A stretch of 64,000 nucleotides of DNA from Streptomyces griseus subsp. griseus (GTDB lineage: Bacteria > Actinomycetota > Actinomycetes > Streptomycetales > Streptomycetaceae), in assembly GCF_000720255.1 (NCBI RefSeq), contig NZ_JOJE01000005.1, forward strand, positions 310,001 through 374,000. The letters are read 5' to 3'. Below the pieces are notes generated by a model, which saw only the letters and a list, made by a program, of their open reading frames with translations, was not told where the DNA came from and searched no databases. The position numbers and the translations under genes were made by a program. Within the stretch, counting starts at the first letter, position 1. Every line of letters begins with the position of its first letter. Of the stretch, positions 17,459-25,788 are shown piece after piece.

Positions 17459-18883
17459 ATGGCACATCACTTCGCGAACGGGATTCCGACCCACCTGTTG
17501 ATGTGGCAGCGCGTGCGCGAGTACGCCGTGCCACTGTCCATGATCGAGACCGCGACCGCGCGGCGTGCGGCCGGTGACTGGGCGGGGGCCTGCGCCGCCG
17601 CCCGGATCGACGTCGATCTCGATCTGCGCGCCGTGCGCGACCGCCACGGCACCGATCTCGCCACCCGGCTCCGTGCGGATCTGCGCCGTCTGGCGCCGGA
17701 CCTGCTGCGCTGGCACATGCCCCGGATCGCCCCCGACGGGTGGCTCCGGCCCGGTCTCACCCTCTCCCTTGCGCGTTACCGGCGTTCCGGTGCCGGTTCG
17801 CTCCATCTGGTGGTGCGGACACCGCCTGCCTGGGCCGACGCCGGGCAGCGGATGTCCCTGTCCCTGTGGCAGGAGTCCGGGAACAGCCTCCGCGGCCGCC
17901 CCGGGCACCATCCCCACCCGCATCCCGACCGGCGTTTCCGGCTCGACCTGCACCGGCACCTCTGGGACGCCGGGCGGAGCGGCGAGTTGGCACGACGATG
18001 CGACGGGGGCTCCGACTCCTCGTGGGCGGTGGTACGTTGGGCCGCCGAGGCGGAGACGCTGTTACGGGCCGAGGGCCGCCCTCGCGGTGCCTTCACCGTG
18101 CGGCTCGGTGCGCGCAGCCGTGCCGTGCTCGAGCTCGTCGCCCCCGACGACAGCCATGCCCCTACATTCCGGCCGCTGCGGGAGGCACTGCCGCCGCAGG
18201 AGGTCGCCGCGCTTCCGGTGCTGCCGGAGGCGGCGGCCCGGGTCCTTCCGGATCTGGAGCTGGTGCGGGCGGGGCTGGTCGCGGTCGAACGGCTGCATCC
18301 TCTTGTCGCCGCCGCGTTGACGGCGTGCGGCTCGGTGGCGGCACACGATTCGGAACCCGCCGCCGCGCCGGGTGATCCGCACCGGGTGGAGTGCCGGGGC
18401 GAGGTCCACCGGATCGCGCTGCGGGGCGGGGTGCTCACCGCGATCGACCACGATCCGGCCCAACTGCGCCGGGAGGAGCTGTTGGTGGCGCTCGGCGGGC
18501 CGGGGCTGCCCTGTCTGCGGGCGATCGACACGGCGCACCGCAACCCGGAGGCGCTTCCCGCGGTCCGGGAGCGGCTCGGCCACGGTGACGTGGCCGGGGC
18601 GCTGGCCGTGGTCGAAGGGCTGCTCGGTCCGGCCGCGGTCCTGCGCGACGGTCCGCTCCGGGAGGAACTGGAGTCGGCCGCGGCCCGCCGTATCGACCAC
18701 GGACTCTTCCGTTCGGGGCTGGTCACCACGCACCCCGCCGCCGGCGCGGCAGCGGGCGGTGACGCCGCGGGCGCGGGGCGGACGGAGCCGGCCCACCGCC
18801 CCCGGATCGACCGCCGTATGCCTCACGCGATGCGCCTCAAGCGGAGCAGCCGGGGCCGGCCCCGTACAGGCCTGGCCGGCTGA
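17459..18883 (+). CDS. Unknown protein of a MoxR/vWA cassette
   Basis: A 474-residue soluble protein I do not recognise. It has no signal peptide, membrane segment or catalytic motif I can name. The N-terminal half is Arg- and His-rich, the middle leucine- and alanine-rich, and the C-terminus is a basic tail (MRLKRSSRGRPRT). The ATG at 17459 has AAGGTGA 6 nt upstream; a GTG two codons earlier is less well placed. It precedes a MoxR-type ATPase by 101 bp and is probably its cassette partner. Such trios recur in Streptomyces, where the first protein may be a substrate or adaptor; that is inference. Confidence 0.65.
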   Translation: MAHHFANGIPTHLLMWQRVREYAVPLSMIETATARRAAGDWAGACAAARIDVDLDLRAVRDRHGTDLATRLRADLRRLAPDLLRWHMPRIAPDGWLRPGLTLSLARYRRSGAGSLHLVVRTPPAWADAGQRMSLSLWQESGNSLRGRPGHHPHPHPDRRFRLDLHRHLWDAGRSGELARRCDGGSDSSWAVVRWAAEAETLLRAEGRPRGAFTVRLGARSRAVLELVAPDDSHAPTFRPLREALPPQEVAALPVLPEAAARVLPDLELVRAGLVAVERLHPLVAAALTACGSVAAHDSEPAAAPGDPHRVECRGEVHRIALRGGVLTAIDHDPAQLRREELLVALGGPGLPCLRAIDTAHRNPEALPAVRERLGHGDVAGALAVVEGLLGPAAVLRDGPLREELESAAARRIDHGLFRSGLVTTHPAAGAAAGGDAAGAGRTEPAHRPRIDRRMPHAMRLKRSSRGRPRTGLAG

Positions 18884-18984
18884 CCGCGTCCCCCGACACC
18901 CTCTCGCGCGCATTCCTCGCCGCACGCACCACGCCATCCGGCCCGGGTTGTCCCGTGCCCCCTATGCCACCCAGGTGATGCCTC

Positions 18985-20208
18985 ATGACGTCCAGCACCC
19001 AACTCACCCTCGCCGACGACCTCCTGACGCTCCTTCGGACCTCCACCACCGAACCCCGCCCCGACGACCAGCTCGAAGCGCTCACCCTGGCCGTCGCGGC
19101 GGACCTGCCCGTGCTGCTCTGGGGAGAGCCGGGCATCGGCAAGACCGCGGCGCTGACCCAGCTCGCCGCGTCCCTCGACCTTCCGCTGACGACTGTGATC
19201 GCGAGTGTCCACGAGCCGACCGACTTCTCGGGACTGCCCATCGTGGGCGACGACCCGGCGGCGCAGGGCGTGCCGATGGCACCGCCGCAGTGGGCCGTGC
19301 AGCTCGTCCGAGCGGGGCGGGGGCTGCTCTTCCTGGACGAACTCTCCACCGCCACCCCGGCCGTCCAGGCCGCACTGCTCCGGGTCGTACTGGAGCGGAG
19401 GGTCGGTGCCCTGCAACTGCCGCCGGGGGTACGGATCGTGGCCGCCGCCAATCCGCGTGCCTCGGCGGCGGACGGGTGGGAGCTGAGCCCGCCGCTGGCC
19501 AACCGGTTCGTGCACCTGTACTGGGTGCACGACCAGGACGTGGTGGTGCGAGGGCTGGGCGGGGTCTGGCCCCGGGCCGAGCTGCCCCTCCTCCGGCCGG
19601 AGCGGCTGCCGGAGGCGGTGGCCTTCGCGCGGCGGGTGGTCTGCGGCTTCCTGAAGGCCCGGCCGACGCTGATCCACCGGCTGCCGAGCAGCGAGACACG
19701 GCGCGGCGGAGCCTGGCCCTCGCCCCGGAGCTGGGAGACCGCGTTGACCCTGCTCGCGTTCGGCACCGCGGCCGCGGTCTCCCGGGAGGTGCTGGCTCTG
19801 CTGGTGCGGGGCGCGGTGGGAGACGGACCAGGGCTCGAACTCCTCGCCCATCTCGACCGGATGGACCTGCCGGACCCGGAGTCGCTCCTGTCCGACCCGG
19901 CCTCCGCCGAACTGCCGGAGCGGGGCGATCTGCGCCAGGCCGCGCTGGAGGCGGTGGTGGCCGCCGTCGGAGCACGGCCCGAACGGGACCGGTGGGAGGC
20001 GGGCTGGGCGGTGCTGGTCCGTGCGCTGGAGACCGGTGCCCCGGACCTGCTGGTCGCCCCGGCCAAGGCACTGGCCTCGCTGCGGCGCGACGACTGGGAG
20101 GTTCCGCACGCGGTGGACCGGCTGGCCGCGATCGTCGGGATCGCCGACCGCGCGGACCGGTCGGTGGAGCGGGCCGTGGCCGGACCGGTCCAGGGTGGGC
20201 ACCGATGA
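18985..20208 (+). CDS. MoxR-type AAA+ ATPase
   Basis: A 407-residue AAA+ protein. Walker A is LLWGEPGIGKTAALTQ (about residues 42-57), Walker B GRGLLFLDELST (about 109-120), sensor-1 RIVAAANPRAS (about 149-159), then SPPLANRFVHLYW carrying the arginine-finger region. These features match the MoxR group, which usually works as a chaperone-like partner of von Willebrand A proteins, remodelling or loading metal centres. Its stop codon overlaps the start of the vWA-type gene by 4 bases (ATGA), which fits a complex made in fixed ratio. Confidence 0.82.
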   Translation: MTSSTQLTLADDLLTLLRTSTTEPRPDDQLEALTLAVAADLPVLLWGEPGIGKTAALTQLAASLDLPLTTVIASVHEPTDFSGLPIVGDDPAAQGVPMAPPQWAVQLVRAGRGLLFLDELSTATPAVQAALLRVVLERRVGALQLPPGVRIVAAANPRASAADGWELSPPLANRFVHLYWVHDQDVVVRGLGGVWPRAELPLLRPERLPEAVAFARRVVCGFLKARPTLIHRLPSSETRRGGAWPSPRSWETALTLLAFGTAAAVSREVLALLVRGAVGDGPGLELLAHLDRMDLPDPESLLSDPASAELPERGDLRQAALEAVVAAVGARPERDRWEAGWAVLVRALETGAPDLLVAPAKALASLRRDDWEVPHAVDRLAAIVGIADRADRSVERAVAGPVQGGHR

Positions 20209-21581
20209 CGGGGCCCGCGAAGCGGCCGTTGCCGCGGCCGATGTCCCCGCCTCCGCCGCCGCGCCCGGTGCGGGCCACGCTGCCCACACCGCCGGCCGGC
20301 GCGGGCGGGCCGGCGGCCGGCGACCTCCGGCTCCCCCTGGACATGGAGAAGTTGCTGGCCGCCCGGCTGCACGCGGTCAAGGTCCGCCCCTACCTCGCCG
20401 ACGCCCTTTTCGCGCTGCACGTGGTGGAGGACCGGTCGGTGCCGACGATGGCGGTCGACGCGCACTGGCGCTGTTATGTCTCACCCGGCTTCGTGGCGCG
20501 GACCCCGGTGGAGGAGCTGGCGGGCGTCTGGGTGCACGAGGTCTCCCATCTGCTCCGGGACCACCACGCGCGGGGCGAGCGCTACGCGCGCGAGAACGAG
20601 GAGCACGGGCCGGGCGGGCGGGGCGGGGCGGAGGCCCCCCAGGCCGGGAGCTGGGGGAGGTTGCGGCGCAACATCGCCGCCGACTTCGAGATCAACGACG
20701 ACATCTACGGCGATGGTCTGCCCCGGCCCGCCGGGGCGCTGCTTCCGTCGCTGCTGGGGCTTCCCGACGGGCTGCTGATGGAGGAGTACCTGCGCAGGGC
20801 GTCCCTGTCCGGGCTCGCCGCCGACCTGGCCTGGCTGGACTGCGGCAGCGGGGCCGACGGGCAGGAACGGCCGTGGGAGCTGGGGCCCGACGGGGCCCAG
20901 GGGCTGACCAGGCAGCAGCGGGACGCGGTGCGTTTCCGGGTGGCCGAGGGGATCAAGGGGCGGCCGGGCGACGCCCCGGACGGGTGGCGGCGATGGGCCG
21001 ACGAGGCGTTCCACCCACCGCAGCCGTGGCGGCAGTTGCTGGGGGCGGCGCTACGGTCCGCGGCGAGTGCGCCCGGCGTGGGCGAGGACCACACCCTCCG
21101 GCGTCCGTCCCGGCGCTCGGCCGCCGTCCCCGGGGTGTTGCTGCCGAGCCTGCGGCGTACCCCGCCCCGGGTCTGCGTGGTGATCGACACCTCCGGGTCG
21201 GTCAGCGACGCGGAGCTGGGCAGCGCACTGCTGGAGGTGGCGGCGATCGCCCGGGCGGTGGGCGGGCGCCGTGATCTGGTCTCGGTGATCTCCTGTGACG
21301 CGGCGGCCGGGATCGCCGCCCCGCTCTGCCGCGCCGAGGACATCGCGCTGATCGGCGGCGGGGGGACGGATCTGCGCTCCGGTTTTGCCCGTGCCCTGCG
21401 CTCACGGCCCCGCCCGGATGTGATCGTCGCCCTGACGGACGGCCAGACACCATGGCCCACCGCGCCGCCGTGCCGTACCGTCGTCGGCCTCTTCTCCCGT
21501 CCCGCCCGGACGAACGAGCGGAACCCGGACTACGTCCCCGACACACCGCCGGCCTGGGCACGTGTCGTCACCATCGGCTGA
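20205..21581 (+). CDS. vWA-like protein with HExxH metallopeptidase motif (DUF2201-like)
   Basis: A 458-residue protein with two recognisable parts. The N-terminal domain contains WVHEVSHLLRDHH (around residues 109-121), an HExxH zinc-peptidase motif, then a conserved NIAADFEINDD. The C-terminal domain is von Willebrand A-like with a complete MIDAS start, VVIDTSGSVSD (near 325), a GGGGTDLRSGFARA motif and a late VIVALTDG. This layout matches VWA-like putative metallopeptidases (DUF2201). The first about 45 residues are Pro-rich and probably disordered. The ATG overlaps the ATPase stop. Whether it cleaves protein is unknown, but all metal-binding residues of both motifs are present. Confidence 0.78.
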   Translation: MTGPAKRPLPRPMSPPPPPRPVRATLPTPPAGAGGPAAGDLRLPLDMEKLLAARLHAVKVRPYLADALFALHVVEDRSVPTMAVDAHWRCYVSPGFVARTPVEELAGVWVHEVSHLLRDHHARGERYARENEEHGPGGRGGAEAPQAGSWGRLRRNIAADFEINDDIYGDGLPRPAGALLPSLLGLPDGLLMEEYLRRASLSGLAADLAWLDCGSGADGQERPWELGPDGAQGLTRQQRDAVRFRVAEGIKGRPGDAPDGWRRWADEAFHPPQPWRQLLGAALRSAASAPGVGEDHTLRRPSRRSAAVPGVLLPSLRRTPPRVCVVIDTSGSVSDAELGSALLEVAAIARAVGGRRDLVSVISCDAAAGIAAPLCRAEDIALIGGGGTDLRSGFARALRSRPRPDVIVALTDGQTPWPTAPPCRTVVGLFSRPARTNERNPDYVPDTPPAWARVVTIG

Positions 21582-21599
21582 CCCGGTCGGCGCGACGGT

Positions 21600-23606
21600 C
21601 TACTCGGCGCGCAGGACCGCCACCCCCAGCGGATCGAGGGACAGGGGCTCGCCCCGCTCGACCCGCTTGCCGGTGAGCAGGTCGGTGGCTGTGGTGTGGG
21701 CGGTCAGGTGGGCAGGGTCGGCCGCGTGGTTGAGGAGGAACAGCAGTCGGGTGCCGTCGGGGGCGACGCGGGTCGCGGTCTCCACCGTGGCATGGCCGGC
21801 GTACGGGCCGATCAGGTCGTGGCGGGCGAGGACGCGCCGTACGACGTGGTCGACGCCCCGCTGGTCGAGGGCGGTGGCCACGTACCAGCCCTCCCCCGCG
21901 CCGAAGGCGTGCCGGGTGACGGCGGGGGTGCCCGCGTAGAAGTCCGTGCCGTACGTGCCGACCGGCTCGGCGCCGCGCGGCTGCACGATCTCGAAGAGGA
22001 GGCGGGCCTCGCAGCGGAAGTCGCCGATGGTGATGGGCTGTACGACGTCCTCCGGCCGGGCGTCCCACTCGTCGACGCGGATGCCCAGCAGCGGGGACAG
22101 CGGCCCCGGCACGTCGGTGAGGAAGGCGCGGTCGTGTTCGTCGGAGCGGGCGCTGAGGAAGGTGGCGAGGACGCTGCCACCGCGCCGGGCCACCGCCTCC
22201 AGGCGCTCGGCGAGGTCCCCCTTGACCAGGTGCAGCACGGGGGCGAGGACCACGTCGTACGGGGTGAGGTCGACGGTGACCGGGACGACGTCCACGTCCG
22301 CGCCGGCCTCGCGGGCGGCCCGGTAGTAGGCGTGCACCGCGTCCTGGTAGCGGACCAGCCGGGAGGGCCCGTCGGAGATCTCCAGCGCCCACCAGCTGTC
22401 CCAGTCGAAGAGCAACGCGGTGCGGGACGGGGTGCGGGCGCCGAGTGTGACGTCCCCGAGCTCCGCCAACTCCCGTCCCAGCGCGGCCACCTCGCGGAAG
22501 ACGCGGGTGTCGTCGCGGCCCGCGTGGCCGATGACCGCGCCGTGGTACTTCTCGCAGGCGCCGCGTGAGGCGCGCAGCTGGAAGTAGAGGGCTGCGTCGG
22601 CTCCGTGGGCGACGGCCTGCCAGGTGGCGATGCGGAGTTCGCCGGGGCGCCGGAGGGGGTTCACGTCGCGGCAGGCGGTGGTTGAGGGGGTCTGTTCCAT
22701 GAGCCAGAAGGGGGCGCCGTCCTTCAGGCCGCGCATCAGGTCGTGGCCGAGGGCCGGCCGGGTGGGCGGAGCGTCGAGGGGCGGGTAGCTGTCCCAGGAG
22801 GCGAAGTCGAGGTGGGGCGCCCAGCGGTGGTAGTCGAGGGGGCGGTAGGCGCCCATGAAGTTGGTGGTGACCGGGGTGTCCTCGTCGTGGACGCGGATGG
22901 CCTCCTTCTCGGCGGTGAAGCAGCCGAGCAGGGCGTCGGTCATGAAGCGCTGGTAGTCCAGGGTGATGCCCTGGAAGGCGGTGTGGTCGGGGCCGCGCCA
23001 GTGCTCGGTGAGGGCGCTCGGCGGTTCGATCTGGTCCCAGTCGGTGTAGCGGTGGGACCAGAAGGTGGTCCACCAGGCGTCGTTGACGGCGTCGAGGGTG
23101 CCGTGCCGCTCGCGCAGCCAGCCCCGGAAGGCCGTGGCGCACAGGTCGCAGTAACAGGCGCCGCCGTACTCGTTGTTGACGTGCCAGGCGAGCAGCGCCG
23201 GGTGCTCGGCGTACCGTTCGGCGAGGCGCCCGGCCATCCCGGTGGCGAGGCGGCGGTACGCGGGTGAGCTGGGGCAGAAGTTGTGCCGCTGCCCGTAGCG
23301 GTGGCGGCGGCCCTCGAAGTCGGTGCGGTTGACCTCCGGGTACTTCTTGGCGAGCCAGGGCGGGAGGGCGGCGGTGCCGGTGGCGAGGCAGACGCCCCGG
23401 CCCTCGGCGGCGGCACGGTCCAGGACGCGGTCGAGGACGGTGAAGTCGTAGGTGTCCTCGGCGGGTTGGGTGAGCGACCAGGAGAAGACGCCGACGGTGA
23501 GCGTGTCGACGCCGGCCCCGGTGAACAGGCGGTGGTCCGCGTCCCATACCTCCTCCGGCCACTGCTCGGGGTTGTAGTCGCCGCCGTAGAGGATCTTGGG
23601 CGTCAT
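21600..23606 (-). CDS. Beta-galactosidase, glycoside hydrolase family 42
   Basis: A 668-residue GH42 enzyme. The (beta/alpha)8 domain starts ILYGGDYNPEQWP and carries the acid/base Glu in WHVNNEYGG (about residue 145) and the nucleophile Glu in FWLMEQTPS (about 305). The zinc-binding cysteines are seen in FCPSS and CYCDLC. A trimerisation domain and a small C-terminal beta domain follow, giving normal length. There is no signal peptide. The ATG has AGGAGG about 9 nt upstream and overlaps the preceding YesL-like gene by 4 bases. It is the last gene of a six-gene sugar operon. GH42 enzymes can also act on arabinosides, so the true substrate may be a side chain. Confidence 0.9.
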   Translation of the reverse strand: MTPKILYGGDYNPEQWPEEVWDADHRLFTGAGVDTLTVGVFSWSLTQPAEDTYDFTVLDRVLDRAAAEGRGVCLATGTAALPPWLAKKYPEVNRTDFEGRRHRYGQRHNFCPSSPAYRRLATGMAGRLAERYAEHPALLAWHVNNEYGGACYCDLCATAFRGWLRERHGTLDAVNDAWWTTFWSHRYTDWDQIEPPSALTEHWRGPDHTAFQGITLDYQRFMTDALLGCFTAEKEAIRVHDEDTPVTTNFMGAYRPLDYHRWAPHLDFASWDSYPPLDAPPTRPALGHDLMRGLKDGAPFWLMEQTPSTTACRDVNPLRRPGELRIATWQAVAHGADAALYFQLRASRGACEKYHGAVIGHAGRDDTRVFREVAALGRELAELGDVTLGARTPSRTALLFDWDSWWALEISDGPSRLVRYQDAVHAYYRAAREAGADVDVVPVTVDLTPYDVVLAPVLHLVKGDLAERLEAVARRGGSVLATFLSARSDEHDRAFLTDVPGPLSPLLGIRVDEWDARPEDVVQPITIGDFRCEARLLFEIVQPRGAEPVGTYGTDFYAGTPAVTRHAFGAGEGWYVATALDQRGVDHVVRRVLARHDLIGPYAGHATVETATRVAPDGTRLLFLLNHAADPAHLTAHTTATDLLTGKRVERGEPLSLDPLGVAVLRAE

Positions 23607-24283
23607 GCGGTGAAGTCCTCCTGGGTCTCGGCGATCACCGGGCGGCTCGTGTGCAGCAGGGAGAGCAGCAGGGGGGCGGCGAGCAGTGCGGGCGCGGCCT
23701 CGGTCAGCAGGGCGGTCAGGCCGCCGACGAGGACGAGCAGGGAGGCGGCGGCGAGGGTGGCGCGGCCGTGCCGGAGCAGGAAGTACCCGGCGAGGCGGGC
23801 GGTGTCCCGGGCGCGGAAGGCGAACAGGGAGGTGAGGACGAGCGCGTGCGCGCCCCAGAGGAGGGAGGCGCAGCCGATGGCCCCGAGCAGCACCGCCCAC
23901 CAGCCGGGCAGACCGGTGGCGGCGAAGTGGGTGAGGGTGAAGGCGATCACGGTCAGCCAGGCCACCAGCGGTACCCAGAGCTCGAGGGAAGGCAGGGCGT
24001 TGAGCCGCCAGCCGCGCAGGTAGGCACGGGCCGGATGGAGTTCGGTGAGCTCGCGGCTGCGGTGGTGGAGGGCGTAGAGCGCGGCGGACAGGGCCGGGCC
24101 CAGCGGCAGCAGGCAGAGCGCGGCGAGCGGCAGGTTGGCCGGGTCCGTGCCGATGAACAGCAGACCGGCGAGGCCGGGTGCGGCGGTCAGGAGCAGCAGG
24201 GCCTCGACGGTGACCAGGGTGTGGATCAGGGCGGCGGCCCGGGAGAGGGGGCCCGCGCCGAAGGCGACCGAAGGGGTGCTCAT
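23603..24283 (-). CDS. YesL/DUF624-like membrane protein
   Basis: A 226-residue integral membrane protein with about five or six hydrophobic segments (for example LIHTLVTVEALLLLTAAPGLAGL at residues 18-40, in two blocks). YesL-like DUF624 proteins sit in carbohydrate operons beside LplABC-type importers and rhamnogalacturonan enzymes in Bacillus and actinobacteria, as here. Their role is unknown. The ATG follows AAAGGA and overlaps the GH39 stop (ATGA); the stop overlaps the GH42 start. Low-complexity Leu/Ala content limits family assignment. Confidence 0.6.
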   Translation of the reverse strand: MSTPSVAFGAGPLSRAAALIHTLVTVEALLLLTAAPGLAGLLFIGTDPANLPLAALCLLPLGPALSAALYALHHRSRELTELHPARAYLRGWRLNALPSLELWVPLVAWLTVIAFTLTHFAATGLPGWWAVLLGAIGCASLLWGAHALVLTSLFAFRARDTARLAGYFLLRHGRATLAAASLLVLVGGLTALLTEAAPALLAAPLLLSLLHTSRPVIAETQEDFTA

Positions 24284-25788
24284 CGAGGGTCCTTTCCGAG
24301 CAGCCGGCGCTCGTCCGACCAGGGCAGGGCTTCCTCTTCGACCGGGCTGATCTCGACCAGGGTGACCTCGTGGCGGGTGAGCGTGAGGTCCAGGGCGACC
24401 CGGCCGTCCTCGACGGGCAGCCGGAGGTGACCGCGCGCCGGCTCGGCGGCCTCGTGCAGGACGTCGAGCTGGTGCGGGCGGGGCGAGCGCGGGCTGCCCA
24501 TCCGCTGCCACGCGGTACGGGCGTTGCCGTGCTCCTCGTCCACGGTGGAACGGCGTACGAACGCCTCCGCCCCGCCCACCGGGACGGACAGCCGCACGGC
24601 ATGGCGCTGCGGGCCGGGCGTCTCACCGCTCGCGTCCACGGGCGCCCAGGCCAGGACGGTGACCCGGCCGTCCGCGTGCCGCGTCACCAGGTGGTCCTCG
24701 CCGCGCGCCAGCAGCTGTTCCCCCATCCGCGCCATGAACGCGTACAGGTGGTACGTCGGCTTCTTCACCTGGCGGTGGGTGAGCAGCCCGAAGCCGCCGT
24801 GGAAGAGCGCGGTGGGAACGCCGGCCTCCTCGAACATGTCGCTGAACGTCCAGTAGGAGAAGGAGTCGGTGTGCTCGTGGCCGCCCGCGAGAACGGGGGC
24901 CAGGTACGCGGCGTTGAAGGCGGTGTCGTGGATGGGGTTGTCGGGGCAGTACGAGGAGTTGAACTCGGTGATGTGGACGGGGAGTCCGGCGAGCCGCGTG
25001 TCCTTGAGGAGGTCGCGCGGCGTGGCGAACTGGTCGAGGAGGTGCCGCGCGGGCGCCAGCGTCTGGTACGAAGCGAACGGCACGCGCTGGGCCGGTCCCG
25101 AGGTGTACGCGTGCTTGGACACGAAGTCCACGGGCACGTCCCGGCGTTCGGCGAACTCGGCGAAGCGGACCAGCCACTCGTCGGCGCCCGGTGAGATCGC
25201 GGGACCGCCGACCTGGAGGCTCGCGTCCACCTCCTTCACGGCGTGCGCGGTCACCTCGTACAACCGGTGGTACGCCGCCTCGTCCGCGCCCTGCCAGAAG
25301 TCGGGCAGGTTGGGCTCGTTCCACACCTCGATCGGCCAGGTGCGGACCTCGTCGAGGCCGTAACGGTCGACGAGGTGGGCGAGGGTGGCGCGGACGAGGG
25401 CGGCCCACTCCTGGTGGGAGCGGGGAGGGGTGACGTTGCCCTTCCACCAGAAGACCGTCTGTTCGCCGGAGGCCAGCCCCGCGGGCATGAAGCCGAGTTC
25501 GAGGAACGGGCGGATGCCGAGATCGAGGTAGGCGTCGACGACCTGGTCGACGTAGGTGAAGGAGTGGTGGACGTGCCGGGCGCCCTCCCGGTCGTAAGGG
25601 CGGTGTACGCCCATGCCGTCGCTGAGCAGGCCGTGGCCGCGGATGTACCGGAAGCCGATCTCGCGCTGGAGCAGGGCGAGGGAGTCCTGGTAGTCGCGGC
25701 GCAGGGCGAGCTCGATGCGGCCGGTGCCGACGCAGGCTCGCCAGGCCTCGGAGAGCCGGCCGGTCTCGGTGGCGGGGACGCGGATCAC
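24280..25788 (-). CDS. Beta-xylosidase, glycoside hydrolase family 39
   Basis: A 502-residue GH39 enzyme. The catalytic barrel shows IGFRYIRGHGLLSDGMGV, the acid/base Glu in EVWNEPNLPDFW (about residue 160), SKHAYTSGP and the nucleophile Glu in VHITEFNSSY (about 265). A C-terminal beta-sandwich ends LVEISPVEEEALPW. No signal peptide is visible, so it probably hydrolyses imported xylo-oligosaccharides. The GTG at 25788 has AAGGAG 5 nt upstream and overlaps the stop of the binding-protein gene; the longer frame to 25884 is unlikely. Some GH39 members act on iduronate or arabinose, but context favours xylose. Confidence 0.9.
   Translation of the reverse strand: MIRVPATETGRLSEAWRACVGTGRIELALRRDYQDSLALLQREIGFRYIRGHGLLSDGMGVHRPYDREGARHVHHSFTYVDQVVDAYLDLGIRPFLELGFMPAGLASGEQTVFWWKGNVTPPRSHQEWAALVRATLAHLVDRYGLDEVRTWPIEVWNEPNLPDFWQGADEAAYHRLYEVTAHAVKEVDASLQVGGPAISPGADEWLVRFAEFAERRDVPVDFVSKHAYTSGPAQRVPFASYQTLAPARHLLDQFATPRDLLKDTRLAGLPVHITEFNSSYCPDNPIHDTAFNAAYLAPVLAGGHEHTDSFSYWTFSDMFEEAGVPTALFHGGFGLLTHRQVKKPTYHLYAFMARMGEQLLARGEDHLVTRHADGRVTVLAWAPVDASGETPGPQRHAVRLSVPVGGAEAFVRRSTVDEEHGNARTAWQRMGSPRSPRPHQLDVLHEAAEPARGHLRLPVEDGRVALDLTLTRHEVTLVEISPVEEEALPWSDERRLLGKDPR

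Noticed and set aside
21600..24626. A 1008-residue GH42 protein
   Set aside because: The N-terminal 340 residues are frame-shifted GH39 and YesL-like coding sequence. GH42 starts at ATG 23606 with a good ribosome-binding site.
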